NCBI RefSeq assembly: GCF_008119785.1
Contig: NZ_VSFA01000004.1
Coordinates: forward strand, 124,001 to 188,000
DNA length: 64,000 bases
Source of the DNA: Micromonospora sp. MP36
GTDB lineage: Bacteria > Actinomycetota > Actinomycetes > Mycobacteriales > Micromonosporaceae
Reading direction: 5' to 3'
Made by a program: the position numbers and the translations under genes
Part shown: in pieces, positions 8,258 through 16,320 of the stretch
Layout: every line of letters begins with the position of its first letter
How positions within the stretch are numbered: position 1 is the stretch's first letter
Notes under the pieces: model-generated
Databases searched by the model: none
What the model was told of the DNA's origin: nothing
Seen by the model: the letters and a program-made list of their open reading frames with translations, nothing else

Positions 8258-9192
8258 CCAGCCCGGACGGAGGGTCGCGGTTCGCGGAGTTCGGGCCGCC
8301 GCGCCGGGTCGAGGGTGGCCTGAGGGCGCGCAGCACCCGGGGCGCGATCGGGCGCTCCTGGTGGTCCCGGCGGTTCCTGGAGGTGCTGGAGTCGTTCGCG
8401 CTCGGCACCCGGCTCACCCGGGGTCGCGCGTACGCGCGCCGGGGCCAGGTGCTCCGGCTCGACGTCGCCCCCGGGCTGGTGACCGCCAGCGTGCATGGCT
8501 CGCGGCCCAAGCCGTACCCGGTGCGGATCGGGTTGGCGGCGTACCCGGACGAGGTCTGGGATCGGATCGAGGCGGACCTGGCCGGGCAGGCATTCTTCAG
8601 CGCCCGGCTGCTCGCCGGTGACCTGCCGGCCGAGCTGGAGGAGCTGTTCGCCGAGGCCGGCGCGCCCCTCTTCCCGGCCGGTGTGGACGAACTGGACCAG
8701 CACTGCGGCTGCCCCGACTTCGCCGTCCCGTGCAAGCACCTGGCGGCCAGCTTCTACCTGCTCGCCGAGGCGTTCGACGCCGACCCGTTCCAGCTCCTGC
8801 ACTGGCGCGGCCGGAGCCGGGCCCAGCTGCTCGACCGGCTGCGTACGCTGCGGGGCGTCGCCGCAGCCGAGCCGGCGGTGGAGACGGGCGCACCGGCCGG
8901 CCCGGCGGACGCCCGTGCCCGGCTCGCGACGGAGCGTCCCGTCGCCGGCGCGGGACGGGTGCTCGACGGCCTGCCGGCGGCCGAGCCGGCCGACGCGCTG
9001 GACCGGTTCTGGCTCCCCCCGGCGCCGTTGCCCGACCGGCCACCCACCCTGGCGACCGGACCGGAGCTGCTGCTGCGCCAGCTTGCCCCGCCGGGGGCCG
9101 CGATCGGCGGCCCCGGCCTGGTCGAGCGGCTGCGCCGGGCGTACCGGGAGTTCGGCCGTGCGTCGACGGATCCGGACGCCTCGGCACACTGA
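8254..9192 (+). CDS. SWIM zinc-finger protein, partner of the SNF2 ATPase
   Basis: A 312-aa protein starting at the GTG that overlaps the helicase stop codon. The SWIM zinc-binding motif CxCx6CxH is seen in full as CGCPDFAVPCKH around residues 151-162. The N-terminal part (RSWWSRRFLEVLESFALGTRL) is the usual conserved block of SNF2-linked SWIM proteins. The C-terminal 120 residues are Ala/Pro-rich and probably flexible. SWIM domains bind DNA or protein. The fixed pairing with a SNF2 motor in actinobacteria suggests a DNA-targeting subunit, but the biological role (repair, recombination or defence) has not been shown by anything in this sequence. Confidence 0.93.
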   Translation: MTSPDGGSRFAEFGPPRRVEGGLRARSTRGAIGRSWWSRRFLEVLESFALGTRLTRGRAYARRGQVLRLDVAPGLVTASVHGSRPKPYPVRIGLAAYPDEVWDRIEADLAGQAFFSARLLAGDLPAELEELFAEAGAPLFPAGVDELDQHCGCPDFAVPCKHLAASFYLLAEAFDADPFQLLHWRGRSRAQLLDRLRTLRGVAAAEPAVETGAPAGPADARARLATERPVAGAGRVLDGLPAAEPADALDRFWLPPAPLPDRPPTLATGPELLLRQLAPPGAAIGGPGLVERLRRAYREFGRASTDPDASAH

Positions 9193-9237
9193 GCGCCCGC
9201 GACCGGTGTCCCGGCGTCGGCGGGACGATCGGCGCGG

Positions 9238-9495
9238 TCATAGCCAGCGTCGCCGGAAGTGCCACATGAGCCCGGCGTTGGCCAGCAGCACCACGGCGCA
9301 GATCGCGCCGGCCATCCGGCCGGCCAGTACGGTCATCGCCGGCAGCGAGGCCCACAGCACGATCGTCAACAGCATCAGATACCGGCCTCGGCGGCCCCGG
9401 GCCCGGTGATCGAGCCGGGCGAAGAACTGCGGGTCGCTCTCCCGCAGCTGGCGGGTGATCTGTTCGAACCTGCGCTGATCCTCTTTGCTGAGCAT
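9238..9495 (-). CDS. DUF3040 small membrane protein
   Basis: An 85-aa protein with the DUF3040 signature: N-terminal LSKEDQRRFEQITRQLRESD, followed by DPQF, a basic linker (HRARGRRGR) and two hydrophobic segments (about residues 38-55 and 60-76). It ends in HFRRRWL. DUF3040 proteins are short actinobacterial inner-membrane proteins of unknown function with a cytosolic helical N-terminus. It is convergent with the SWIM gene. Confidence 0.88.
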   Translation of the reverse strand: MLSKEDQRRFEQITRQLRESDPQFFARLDHRARGRRGRYLMLLTIVLWASLPAMTVLAGRMAGAICAVVLLANAGLMWHFRRRWL

Positions 9496-10196
9496 GGCGG
9501 TGCCTTCCCCTCACGGCTTCAGCGGTCCCGCGGCATACCCGTAACGGAGGCGGGTCACGCGCTGCTGCTGCCGCCACTTCGACGGGCCGGGCGGGTCCGC
9601 ATCTTCCGGTCGGGCGGCCGCAGCGCAGGCTTGTCCGGGCCGCACGTTTCGTTCAGCCTCCGAACGGCGCGAACGGACTACCACGGTCGAAACGTCACGT
9701 CCCGGCGGTCGTCGCCCCGGTCGGCCCTGCTCCCGGAACCGATGCCGCCGGCAGGGCGTGCCGGTGGCCCCGCACCGGGCTCTCTGAGCACCGTCTCAAG
9801 TGGCCGCGGTCGCGCCGCCGGCGTGCCGTTGCGCCCTCGGGGAGGCGTGGCTACCACCCGAGGCGATTCCTCCGGCAACCGTCGCCGGCCCGGCGCCTAC
9901 ACGGTTCGGGGACGTGCCGGCACCCGACGAAGCGGGGGACCAGGCCAGCCTCACAGTCAGCGGAGGGGGCGGTGGGTGGTGCTGGGGCGGGAGCCGGTGG
10001 GGCGGGGGCGGCCGGGGCGGGTGCCCCAGGGGCGGGTGCCGGCCCAGCGGCGCGGGCGGTGGCGGTGCGGAGAGGGTTCGGTGCCGCCGGTGTGGCGGTC
10101 CGCGTCGTCCCTGGACATGCTCAACCCCCGCTCTGGCGCGAACGCGCCGTCACCGGAGTTCAACGAGTCCGGCACCGGAGAAGTCGCTGCCGCCGG
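9496..10196. other. Gene-free G-rich intergenic region
   Basis: I find no convincing gene in these 700 bp: open frames on both strands are low-complexity Gly/Arg/Pro translations without a recognisable start or fold. From about 9964 to 10036 the plus strand carries many runs of three to five G separated by short loops, a strong G-quadruplex-forming pattern. The stretch lies between the starts of the DUF3040 gene and the end of the prim-pol-like gene. It may hold the DUF3040 promoter or a decayed gene. Confidence 0.5.
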
Positions 10197-10868
10197 TCAG
10201 CAGCCGCGCCGGGGGAGGGGAAGCTGGCCCGGGAGCAGGTCGGAGGTGAGCGTGACGCCGGCCGCCCGTAACGCGTTGATCAGCGCGTTCTGCACCAGGT
10301 AGGAGTCGGGAAGCTGCCAGCGCGCCTGCTCGGGGGCGACCGCCCAGCGCACCGTCCCCTCCGGCAGCCGGGTCGGCGGTGCCGGGATCCACGAGCCGCC
10401 ACCGTGCCGGACCACGTGGAAGCAGTGCTCCAGTTCCGGCCGGAGCGGGTCGCCGCGGCGGACCAGGAACATCCAGCGGCCGGTGGGCGTGACCAGGACC
10501 GGCCCCCGTACGCCGAAGCCGGCCGGGTGGGTCGCGAGCGTGTCCAGCACCTGCCGGCCGAGTTGGGCCGCGACCTCCAGCACGTCGAACGCGCGCCCGG
10601 TGGGCAGCAGCACCCCGTGCGGCCGGCTGCGCCACCAGGTGGCCACCCGCGCCGGGTCGGCGGTGGCGGCGTGCTCCCAGTTCTCCAGCACGGGATGGCA
10701 GCCGATGGTGGGGCAGCCGGCCCGGCCGCAGACGAAGCGGCTGTTGGCCAGGCAGGCCCCGGGCGTCACCTCCCAGCCGTGGGCGGCGTACCGGACGGCG
10801 ACCCGGCGGAGCCGGACCCGTTCCAGAGGCGACAGGTGAGCCACGCGCGGTCCGACATTCCCCCACAT
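10197..10868 (-). CDS. Prim-pol N-terminal-like protein (bifunctional DNA primase/polymerase family)
   Basis: A 223-aa protein that resembles the N-terminal prim-pol domain found in archaeo-eukaryotic-type primases of mobile elements. The conserved features are YAAHGWEVTPG near the N-terminus, a Cys-rich segment CGRAGCPTIGCHPV (about residues 48-61), the tryptophan block VATWWRSRPHGVLLPTG, and FDVLEV at the place of the metal-binding acidic motif. The expected D-x-D is not intact there (D-V-L-E), so catalytic activity is doubtful. The start is ATG 10868 with a purine-rich GAGGGGA upstream; a GTG 9 nt earlier is also possible. It is divergent from the XRE regulator, a common actinobacterial pairing. 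Confidence 0.75.
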   Translation of the reverse strand: MWGNVGPRVAHLSPLERVRLRRVAVRYAAHGWEVTPGACLANSRFVCGRAGCPTIGCHPVLENWEHAATADPARVATWWRSRPHGVLLPTGRAFDVLEVAAQLGRQVLDTLATHPAGFGVRGPVLVTPTGRWMFLVRRGDPLRPELEHCFHVVRHGGGSWIPAPPTRLPEGTVRWAVAPEQARWQLPDSYLVQNALINALRAAGVTLTSDLLPGQLPLPRRGC

Positions 10869-11112
10869 GTGTGCCACATCCCCTCTAGTCCGCGCTGGAC
10901 GGTCCTGTGTCGCACGTCGAACGCCGTCACTGCCGTAACCCACGGTCGTTTAGTTGACGAACGGCTGATGCAACTTGCACGGAAACTACGAGGACTGACC
11001 GTACGGCTGACGTACAGACTGTGCGACCAGGGAAAACCTGAAGACCGACGGGCGGTTGCGGTCGTCGACCGGGGCAGATCAGCCGGACGCAGGCAGGGGG
11101 AGGGATGGCGAG

Positions 11113-12336
11113 ATGGACGAACTACCCATAGGCCGCCGGGTGGCGTACTGGCGGGGGCGGCGCAAGATGTCCCAACAGGTCTTCGCCGACCGGCTCGGCA
11201 AGTCCAAGAGCTGGGTGGACAAGGTGGAGCGCGGCGTCCGGCGGCTGGACAAGTTCTCCGTCCTCTACGAGATCGCCGACATCCTCCAGGTCGACGTCCA
11301 GTTGCTCCTCGGCAAGGACCCGGAGCGGCGTACCGACGCCCTCAACTGCATCGACCAGGTCGAGGTCGAGGAGATCCGGGCCGCCCTCGAGCGGTACGAC
11401 TCGATGACCGCCTACTTCGACGCGGCGCCGTACCCGCCCCCGCTGGTCGACATGCGCAAGGCGGTCAGCCACGCCTGGCTCACCTACCAGTACGGCCGCT
11501 ACGGGATGCTCACCCGCGCCCTGCCGAAGCTGCTACGTGACGCCCAGGCCGCCGACGCCGGCTACGACGACGAGCAGGCCCGGGACGCCGCCCACCTGCT
11601 CGGGCAGGTCTATCAGATCGCCTCCTCGGTGCTGCGCAAGCTCGGCGAGTGCGACCTGGCCTGGCTGGCCGCCGACCGCTCGATGGCGGTCGCCCAGCGG
11701 GCCGACGACCAGTTGCTGGCCGGTGTCGCCACCACCCGGGTCTGCAACGCGCTCGCGGCCATGGGCCGGTCCCGGCCGGCGCTGGAACTCAACGTCAACA
11801 TCGCCAACCGGCTCGCCCCCGGCACCGGCGACGCCTCTCCGGAGCAGCTCTCCGTCTACGGCATGCTGCTGCTCCAGGGGACGATGGCCGCGGCCCGCAT
11901 CGGTGACTCCGCGACGGTGGACGACCTGCTCGCCGGCGCCCAGGAGGCGGCCACCCTGCTGGGCAGCGACCAGAACCACTACTGGACCTCGTTCGGCCCG
12001 ACCAACCTGGAGCTGCACCGGGCCGCCGCCGCGGTCGAACTCGGCGACGGGGGCCGCGCGGTGGAGATCCACCAGCGGATTCCCGAGCCGGCGTTCAACG
12101 CGCTGCTGCCCGAGCGCCGCGCGCACCACCTGCTCGACATCGCCCGCGGCTACGCCCAGATCGGTGACGTCGCCAACGCGGGCGAGATGCTGCTGCTCGG
12201 TGACCGGCTCGCACCGTCCGAGATCCGTTGCCGGCCGATCGCCCACGAGGTGATGTCCGACGTGCTCCGTCGCACACGGGGTGCGCCGCCTCCGCCGATC
12301 GCGGAGTTGGCTGAGCACATGGGAGTCGGAGTATGA
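11113..12336 (+). CDS. XRE-family helix-turn-helix regulator with a large helical C-terminal domain
   Basis: A 407-aa regulator starting at ATG 11113 (MDELPIGRRVAYWRGRRK) after a GGGGGAGGGATGG purine stretch. The HTH spans about residues 17-62, with MSQQVFADRLGKSKSWVDKV forming helices 2-3. The remaining 330 residues are helical and TPR-like, with repeated blocks such as ARDAAHLLGQVYQIASSVLRKLGECDLAW and ERRAHHLLDIARGYAQIGD. This architecture is typical of actinobacterial XRE-TPR regulators (Streptomyces BldD-neighbour or NsdA-like class), many of which control development or secondary metabolism. The flavoprotein gene begins 4 bp after its stop, so the two form an operon. Confidence 0.88.
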   Translation: MDELPIGRRVAYWRGRRKMSQQVFADRLGKSKSWVDKVERGVRRLDKFSVLYEIADILQVDVQLLLGKDPERRTDALNCIDQVEVEEIRAALERYDSMTAYFDAAPYPPPLVDMRKAVSHAWLTYQYGRYGMLTRALPKLLRDAQAADAGYDDEQARDAAHLLGQVYQIASSVLRKLGECDLAWLAADRSMAVAQRADDQLLAGVATTRVCNALAAMGRSRPALELNVNIANRLAPGTGDASPEQLSVYGMLLLQGTMAAARIGDSATVDDLLAGAQEAATLLGSDQNHYWTSFGPTNLELHRAAAAVELGDGGRAVEIHQRIPEPAFNALLPERRAHHLLDIARGYAQIGDVANAGEMLLLGDRLAPSEIRCRPIAHEVMSDVLRRTRGAPPPPIAELAEHMGVGV

Positions 12337-12340
12337 GCGG

Positions 12341-12922
12341 ATGAACAGTCCGCACCTCAGTCACCGGCGTCGCCGGGTGCTCTACGTCATCGCCTGCGGC
12401 TCGCCGCTGTCCCGCCACGTCGGCCGGTTGGTCGACCTCGCCCAGGAGGACGGCTGGGACGTCTGCCTGATCACCACGCCGGACGGCGCGAAGTTCATCG
12501 ACCGCACCTCGCTGGCCCGGCAGACCGGCCACCCGGTACGCACCCACTACAAGAACCCGGGCGACCCGGACGTGCTGCCGCCGGCGGACGCGATGCTGGT
12601 CTGCCCGGCGACGGTCAACACGGTCAACAAGTGGGCGGCCGGCATCGCCGACACGCTCGCCCTGGGGCTGCTGATCGAGGCGCAGGGCCTGGACGTGTCG
12701 ATCGCGGCCGTCCCGTACACCAACTCGGCGATGGCCGCGCACCCGGCGTTCCGGGCCAGCCTGGACCGGCTGCGCGAGTGGGGGGTGCGGGTGGTCTTCG
12801 GCGACCACGTCGTCCCGCTGCACCCACCCGGCACCGGTGAGCGGCACCTGGACGCGTTCCCCTGGGAGGTCGGCCTCGCGGCGCTGCGTGGCACGCCGCG
12901 CCCGGCCGCCCCGGTCGGCTGA
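12341..12922 (+). CDS. HFCD-family flavoprotein (PPC decarboxylase-like)
   Basis: A 193-aa protein of the homo-oligomeric flavin-containing Cys decarboxylase superfamily, to which CoaC (4'-phosphopantothenoylcysteine decarboxylase) and lantibiotic EpiD belong. VLYVIACGSPLSRHVG forms the FMN phosphate loop near residue 15. LVCPATVNTVNKWAAGIAD (about residues 88-106) matches the conserved PASANT/active-site block. A separate CoaBC is expected elsewhere in the genome, so this is probably a paralogue acting on another substrate. It follows the XRE regulator by 4 bp, which makes the two a stable regulator-flavoprotein unit whose substrate is unknown. Confidence 0.85.
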   Translation: MNSPHLSHRRRRVLYVIACGSPLSRHVGRLVDLAQEDGWDVCLITTPDGAKFIDRTSLARQTGHPVRTHYKNPGDPDVLPPADAMLVCPATVNTVNKWAAGIADTLALGLLIEAQGLDVSIAAVPYTNSAMAAHPAFRASLDRLREWGVRVVFGDHVVPLHPPGTGERHLDAFPWEVGLAALRGTPRPAAPVG

Positions 12923-13084
12923 GCCGCCTCGGCCGCACCGGCCGGCTGGGCCGCACCGTCGGGCCGGCCGGCCCGCTCCCGCCGGCCGTCCGGGCCCCGG
13001 CGTCGCCCCCGCTTCGGAGGGCGGATGACGGGCGTTCCGTGGACAGGAGGTTCCGTCTGGCGCCTGGCCGGGGCCGGACGCCGG

Positions 13085-13090
13085 TAAGCT
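13085..13090 (+). promoter_or_regulatory. -10 element (TAAGCT) of a probable leaderless transcript
   Basis: A TANNNT hexamer ends 8 nt before the GTG start of the Nif3-family gene, with no Shine-Dalgarno sequence between. The mRNA would begin at or within a nucleotide or two of the start codon. It would drive the Nif3 - zinc ribbon - RNase H operon. Confidence 0.5.
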
Positions 13091-13098
13091 GGCCGGCC

Positions 13099-13971
13099 GT
13101 GAGCACAACCGGATCCCCGCCCACCGTCGCCGACGTGGTGGCCGCGCTGGACCGCCGTTACCCGCCGGCGTGGGCCGAGGAGTGGGACCGGGTCGGCCTG
13201 GTGCTCGGGGAGCCCACCACCCCGGTACGCCGGATCGCCTGCGTGGTGGACGTGGTGCCGGAGACGGTGGACGAGGCGCTCGCCGCCGGGGCCGACATGA
13301 TCGTCGCCCACCACCCGCTGTTGCTGCGCGGGGTCTCCTCGGTCGCCGCCACCACGTACAAGGGGCGGATCGTCCACCGGTTGATCAAGGCGGACGTGGC
13401 GCTGTACGTGGCGCACACCAACGCCGACGTGGCCGACCCGGGCGTCTCCGACGCCCTCGCCGCCCGGTTCGGGCTGACCGCGCTGCGCCCCCTGCACCGG
13501 CCCCGGCCCGGGTCACCCGCCGACGGCCCGGGACGGGGGATCGGCCGGATCGGCGAGCTGCCCGCCCCGATGACCCTGGCCGAGCTGACCCGGCACGCGG
13601 CCGCCGTGCTGCCCGTCACCGCGTGGGGTGTTCGCGCCGCCGGGGATCCCGGGCGTATGGTTCGTACCCTCGCCGTCAGCGGCGGCTCGGGGGACAGCTT
13701 CCTCGCCGAGGCGACCGCCGCCGGGGTGGACGCGCTCCTCACCGCCGACCTGCGCCACCACCCCGCCGGTGAGCACCTCGCCGCCGGCGGCCCGGCCCTG
13801 CTGGACGCCGCCCACTGGGCGACCGAACGACCGTGGCTGGACGACCTGGCCGCCCACCTGCGGGACGAGCTGGGCGTCGAGACCGTGGTGTCCGACCTGG
13901 ACACCGACCCGTGGACCGTGCACGCCGCCGCACCCGACCGGACGACAAGGAGTCCCGACCGTGAAGGCTGA
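13099..13971 (+). CDS. Nif3-like dinuclear metal centre hexameric protein
   Basis: A 290-aa Nif3/YbgI-family protein. The metal-binding residues are visible in DMIVAHHPLLLRG (His-His near residues 73-74), VAHTNADVADPG near residue 107, and the C-terminal LTADLRHHPAGEH and DAAHWATE blocks. Bacterial homologues form hexameric toroids with two metal ions per subunit; the proposed GTP cyclohydrolase activity is not generally accepted. The GTG at 13099 is used because of the TAAGCT -10 just upstream. The next gene overlaps its end by 11 nt. The gene trio Nif3 - zinc ribbon - RNase H/phosphatase is conserved across actinobacteria, including Mycobacterium. Confidence 0.92.
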   Translation: MSTTGSPPTVADVVAALDRRYPPAWAEEWDRVGLVLGEPTTPVRRIACVVDVVPETVDEALAAGADMIVAHHPLLLRGVSSVAATTYKGRIVHRLIKADVALYVAHTNADVADPGVSDALAARFGLTALRPLHRPRPGSPADGPGRGIGRIGELPAPMTLAELTRHAAAVLPVTAWGVRAAGDPGRMVRTLAVSGGSGDSFLAEATAAGVDALLTADLRHHPAGEHLAAGGPALLDAAHWATERPWLDDLAAHLRDELGVETVVSDLDTDPWTVHAAAPDRTTRSPDREG

Positions 13972-14698
13972 CCCGAAGGTGCAGCGCCGGCTGCTCGATC
14001 TGCAGGCGATCGACACCGCCCTCGCCCAGCTCGCCCACCGCCGCCGGTCGCTGCCCGAGCGGGCGGAGCTGGAGGCCCTCGCCCGGGAGCTCTCCGCGCT
14101 GGAGGACGAGCGGGTCCGGGCCCAGGTGGCCGTCGACGACCTGGACCGGGACATCGCCCGGCTGGAGAAGGACGTCGACCAGGTCCGGGCGCGCAAGAGC
14201 AAGGACGAGGCGCGGCTCGCGTCCGGCACCGGGCCGGCCCGCGAGCTGGAGGCGATCCAGCACGAGCTGGTCTCGCTGAACCGCCGGCAGAGCGACCTGG
14301 AGGACGCCGAGCTGGAGCTGATGGAGCAGCGGGAGACCGCGCAGGGGGTGCTCGACGGCGTCGAGCGGCGGATCGCCGAAGCCCGGGACCGGCGGGCCGC
14401 CACCGAGCAGCGGCGCGACGAGAGCCTGGCCGAGATCGCCAAGGAGGAGGAGTTCAAGCGCAGCGCCCGCCAGCCGCTCGCCGGCGACCTCCCGGCCGAC
14501 CTGGTCGCCCTCTACGACCGGATCCGCGAGGACACCGGGCTCGGCGCCGCGCTGCTCACCGGTGCCCGCTGCGGCGGCTGCCGGCTGGAGCTCTCCGGCG
14601 CCGACCTGGCCCGGATCCGCAAGGCGGCGCCGGACGAGGTGGTGCGCTGCGAGGAGTGCCGGCGGATCATGGTCCGGACCGCCGAGTCGGGCCTCTGA
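13961..14698 (+). CDS. Coiled-coil zinc-ribbon protein (C4-type)
   Basis: A 245-aa protein with a long heptad-rich coiled coil (about residues 10-170) rich in Glu, Arg and Leu, followed by a C-terminal C4 zinc ribbon: CGGC near residue 203 and CEEC near residue 230. These are the usual features of the actinobacterial family found between Nif3 and the RNase H/phosphatase gene. The GTG at 13961 (KADPKVQRRLLDLQ) follows AAGGAGT. It overlaps the Nif3 gene by 11 nt and is followed 5 nt later by the RNase H gene, so all three are co-translated. The molecular role is unknown; a nucleic-acid-binding or scaffold role is suggested by the architecture. Confidence 0.9.
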   Translation: MKADPKVQRRLLDLQAIDTALAQLAHRRRSLPERAELEALARELSALEDERVRAQVAVDDLDRDIARLEKDVDQVRARKSKDEARLASGTGPARELEAIQHELVSLNRRQSDLEDAELELMEQRETAQGVLDGVERRIAEARDRRAATEQRRDESLAEIAKEEEFKRSARQPLAGDLPADLVALYDRIREDTGLGAALLTGARCGGCRLELSGADLARIRKAAPDEVVRCEECRRIMVRTAESGL

Positions 14699-14703
14699 CC
14701 GCC

Positions 14704-15924
14704 GTGGCGGTGCGCGCGGTCGTCGTCGAGGCCGACGGTGGGTCCCGGGGCAACCCGGGGCCGGCCGGCTACGGCGCGGTGGTCCGGGACCCGGCGACCG
14801 GGGAGGTGCTGGCCGAGCGTTCCGAGGCGATCGGCACGGCCACCAACAACGTCGCCGAATACCGGGGCCTGATCGCCGGGCTGGAGGCCGCCGCCGACCT
14901 GGGCGCGGCCGAGGTCGAGGCCCGGATGGACTCCAAGCTGGTGGTCGAGCAGATGTGCGGCCGCTGGCAGATCAAGAACGCGGGGCTGCGGCCGCTCGCC
15001 GCGCAGGCCGCCGGCCTGGTCGCCCGGTTCGCCGCCGTCCGGTTCACCTGGGTGCCCCGGGAGCGCAACCAGCACGCCGACGCGCTGGCCAACGCGGCGA
15101 TGGACGCGGCCGCCGGGATGGCCCCGGCCCGGCCGGTCGTCGCCACGCCCCGGATCGTGGAGCCGCCGCGCGAGGTCGCCGGCCCCGACTCGGCCGCCCG
15201 GGCCGCGGCCCGCGAGGTCGCCGCCCGCGCCGCCACCGACCGGGCCACCGGCACCGACCCGGCCACCACGCCCGCCTCCTGGGAGCCGCGCCCAACCGAG
15301 AGCGCCACCCGGCTGATCCTGGTCCGGCACGGTGAGACCGAGCGGACCGTGCAGAAGCAGTACTCCGGCCGCGGCGACGTCCCGCTCACCGACCGGGGCC
15401 GGGCCCAGGCCCGGGCCACCGCCGCGCGGGTGGCCGCCCTCGCGCCGTCGGTCGCGGCCGTGGTCAGCTCGCCCCTGTCCCGCTGTACGGCCACCGCCGA
15501 GGCGATCGCCGCCCTGGTCGGCAACCCGCCGGTACGCCTCGACGACGACCTGATCGAGTGCGACTTCGGGGTCTGGGAGGGGCGGACCTTCGCCGAGGTA
15601 CGCGAGGGCTGGGCGGGGGAGTTGGACGCCTGGCTCGCCTCCACCCGGATCGCCCCGCCCGAGGGCGAGTCGTTCGCCGCCGTCGCCGAGCGGACCGGCC
15701 GGGCGGTCGAGCGGCTGCGTACGGCGTACCCCGGGGAGACCGTCGTGGTGGTCTCCCACGTCTCGCCGATCAAGCTGGTGCTGCGCGACGCCCTCGCGGC
15801 CGGCGACGCCTTCCTGCACCGGCTCTACCTGGACACCGCGGGCGTCTCGGTGCTCGACCTGTACCCGGATGGCGGCGTCGCGGTCCGGTCGGTCAACGAC
15901 ACCGCCCACCTGACCTCCGGCTGA
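14704..15924 (+). CDS. Bifunctional RNase H / acid phosphatase
   Basis: A 406-aa two-domain protein. Residues 1-135 are RNase HI-like with the acidic active-site set: D in VEADGGSRGNPGP, E in NNVAEYRGL, D in RMDSKLV and D in QHADALAN. A variable Ala-rich linker (about 140-200) joins a histidine-phosphatase domain: RHGET near residue 209 (phospho-His), SSPLSRCTATAEAI near 256, and VVSHVSPIKL near 351 carrying the second His. In Mycobacterium the equivalent protein (Rv2228c, from memory) degrades RNA/DNA hybrids and has phosphatase activity linked to the alpha-ribazole step of cobalamin synthesis. GTG 14704 starts 5 nt after the upstream stop. Confidence 0.93.
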   Translation: MAVRAVVVEADGGSRGNPGPAGYGAVVRDPATGEVLAERSEAIGTATNNVAEYRGLIAGLEAAADLGAAEVEARMDSKLVVEQMCGRWQIKNAGLRPLAAQAAGLVARFAAVRFTWVPRERNQHADALANAAMDAAAGMAPARPVVATPRIVEPPREVAGPDSAARAAAREVAARAATDRATGTDPATTPASWEPRPTESATRLILVRHGETERTVQKQYSGRGDVPLTDRGRAQARATAARVAALAPSVAAVVSSPLSRCTATAEAIAALVGNPPVRLDDDLIECDFGVWEGRTFAEVREGWAGELDAWLASTRIAPPEGESFAAVAERTGRAVERLRTAYPGETVVVVSHVSPIKLVLRDALAAGDAFLHRLYLDTAGVSVLDLYPDGGVAVRSVNDTAHLTSG

Positions 15925-16077
15925 CCTCGCAACCGTCCGGCCGCTCGTCGTCGCCGTTCGGCGCACGCGGGTGGCCGCTCGGCGCATCGCCGCTGTCCGG
16001 CTGAACGTGACCGGGCTCACAGGGTCGTAGCCTCCGGCCGTCACATGGCGAGTTACAACTTCCCGGAGGTGTGTCAC

Positions 16078-16320
16078 ATGGCAGCACCCGAACCGGAGGC
16101 GCCGACCACGGCGCGATCCAGGGCGAAGGATCACAGTCCCTGGAACTGGTTGCTCTTCATACCGATCGTGGTGCCGCTCATCCCGGCCTTCTTCAACGCC
16201 GACTCACCCCGGATCTTCGGGTTTCCGCGCTTCTACTGGCTGCAACTGGCCTGGATCCTGCTCGGCGTCGGCACCACCACGCTCGTCTACCAGATGACGA
16301 AGAAGCGGGGTGAGCGATAA
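16078..16320 (+). CDS. DUF3311 small membrane protein, symporter partner
   Basis: An 80-aa protein beginning at ATG 16078, selected because GGAGGTG lies 7 nt upstream; an earlier in-frame ATG at 16045 lacks a ribosome site. It has two hydrophobic spans (WNWLLFIPIVVPLIPAFF and FYWLQLAWILLGVGTTTLVY) and a basic C-terminus, the DUF3311 pattern. Its stop shares one base with the start of the next gene (TAATG), so it is translated together with the sodium:solute symporter. In this family such small proteins are probable accessory subunits of the permease. Confidence 0.9.
   Translation: MAAPEPEAPTTARSRAKDHSPWNWLLFIPIVVPLIPAFFNADSPRIFGFPRFYWLQLAWILLGVGTTTLVYQMTKKRGER

Noticed and set aside
9800..10249. 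Gly-rich 149-residue frame in the gene-free region
   Set aside because: Translation of the G-run tract; no homology-like content and overlaps the end of the prim-pol-like gene.
16045..16077. Upstream ATG for the DUF3311 gene
   Set aside because: It has no ribosome site, whereas the ATG at 16078 has GGAGGTG at the right distance.
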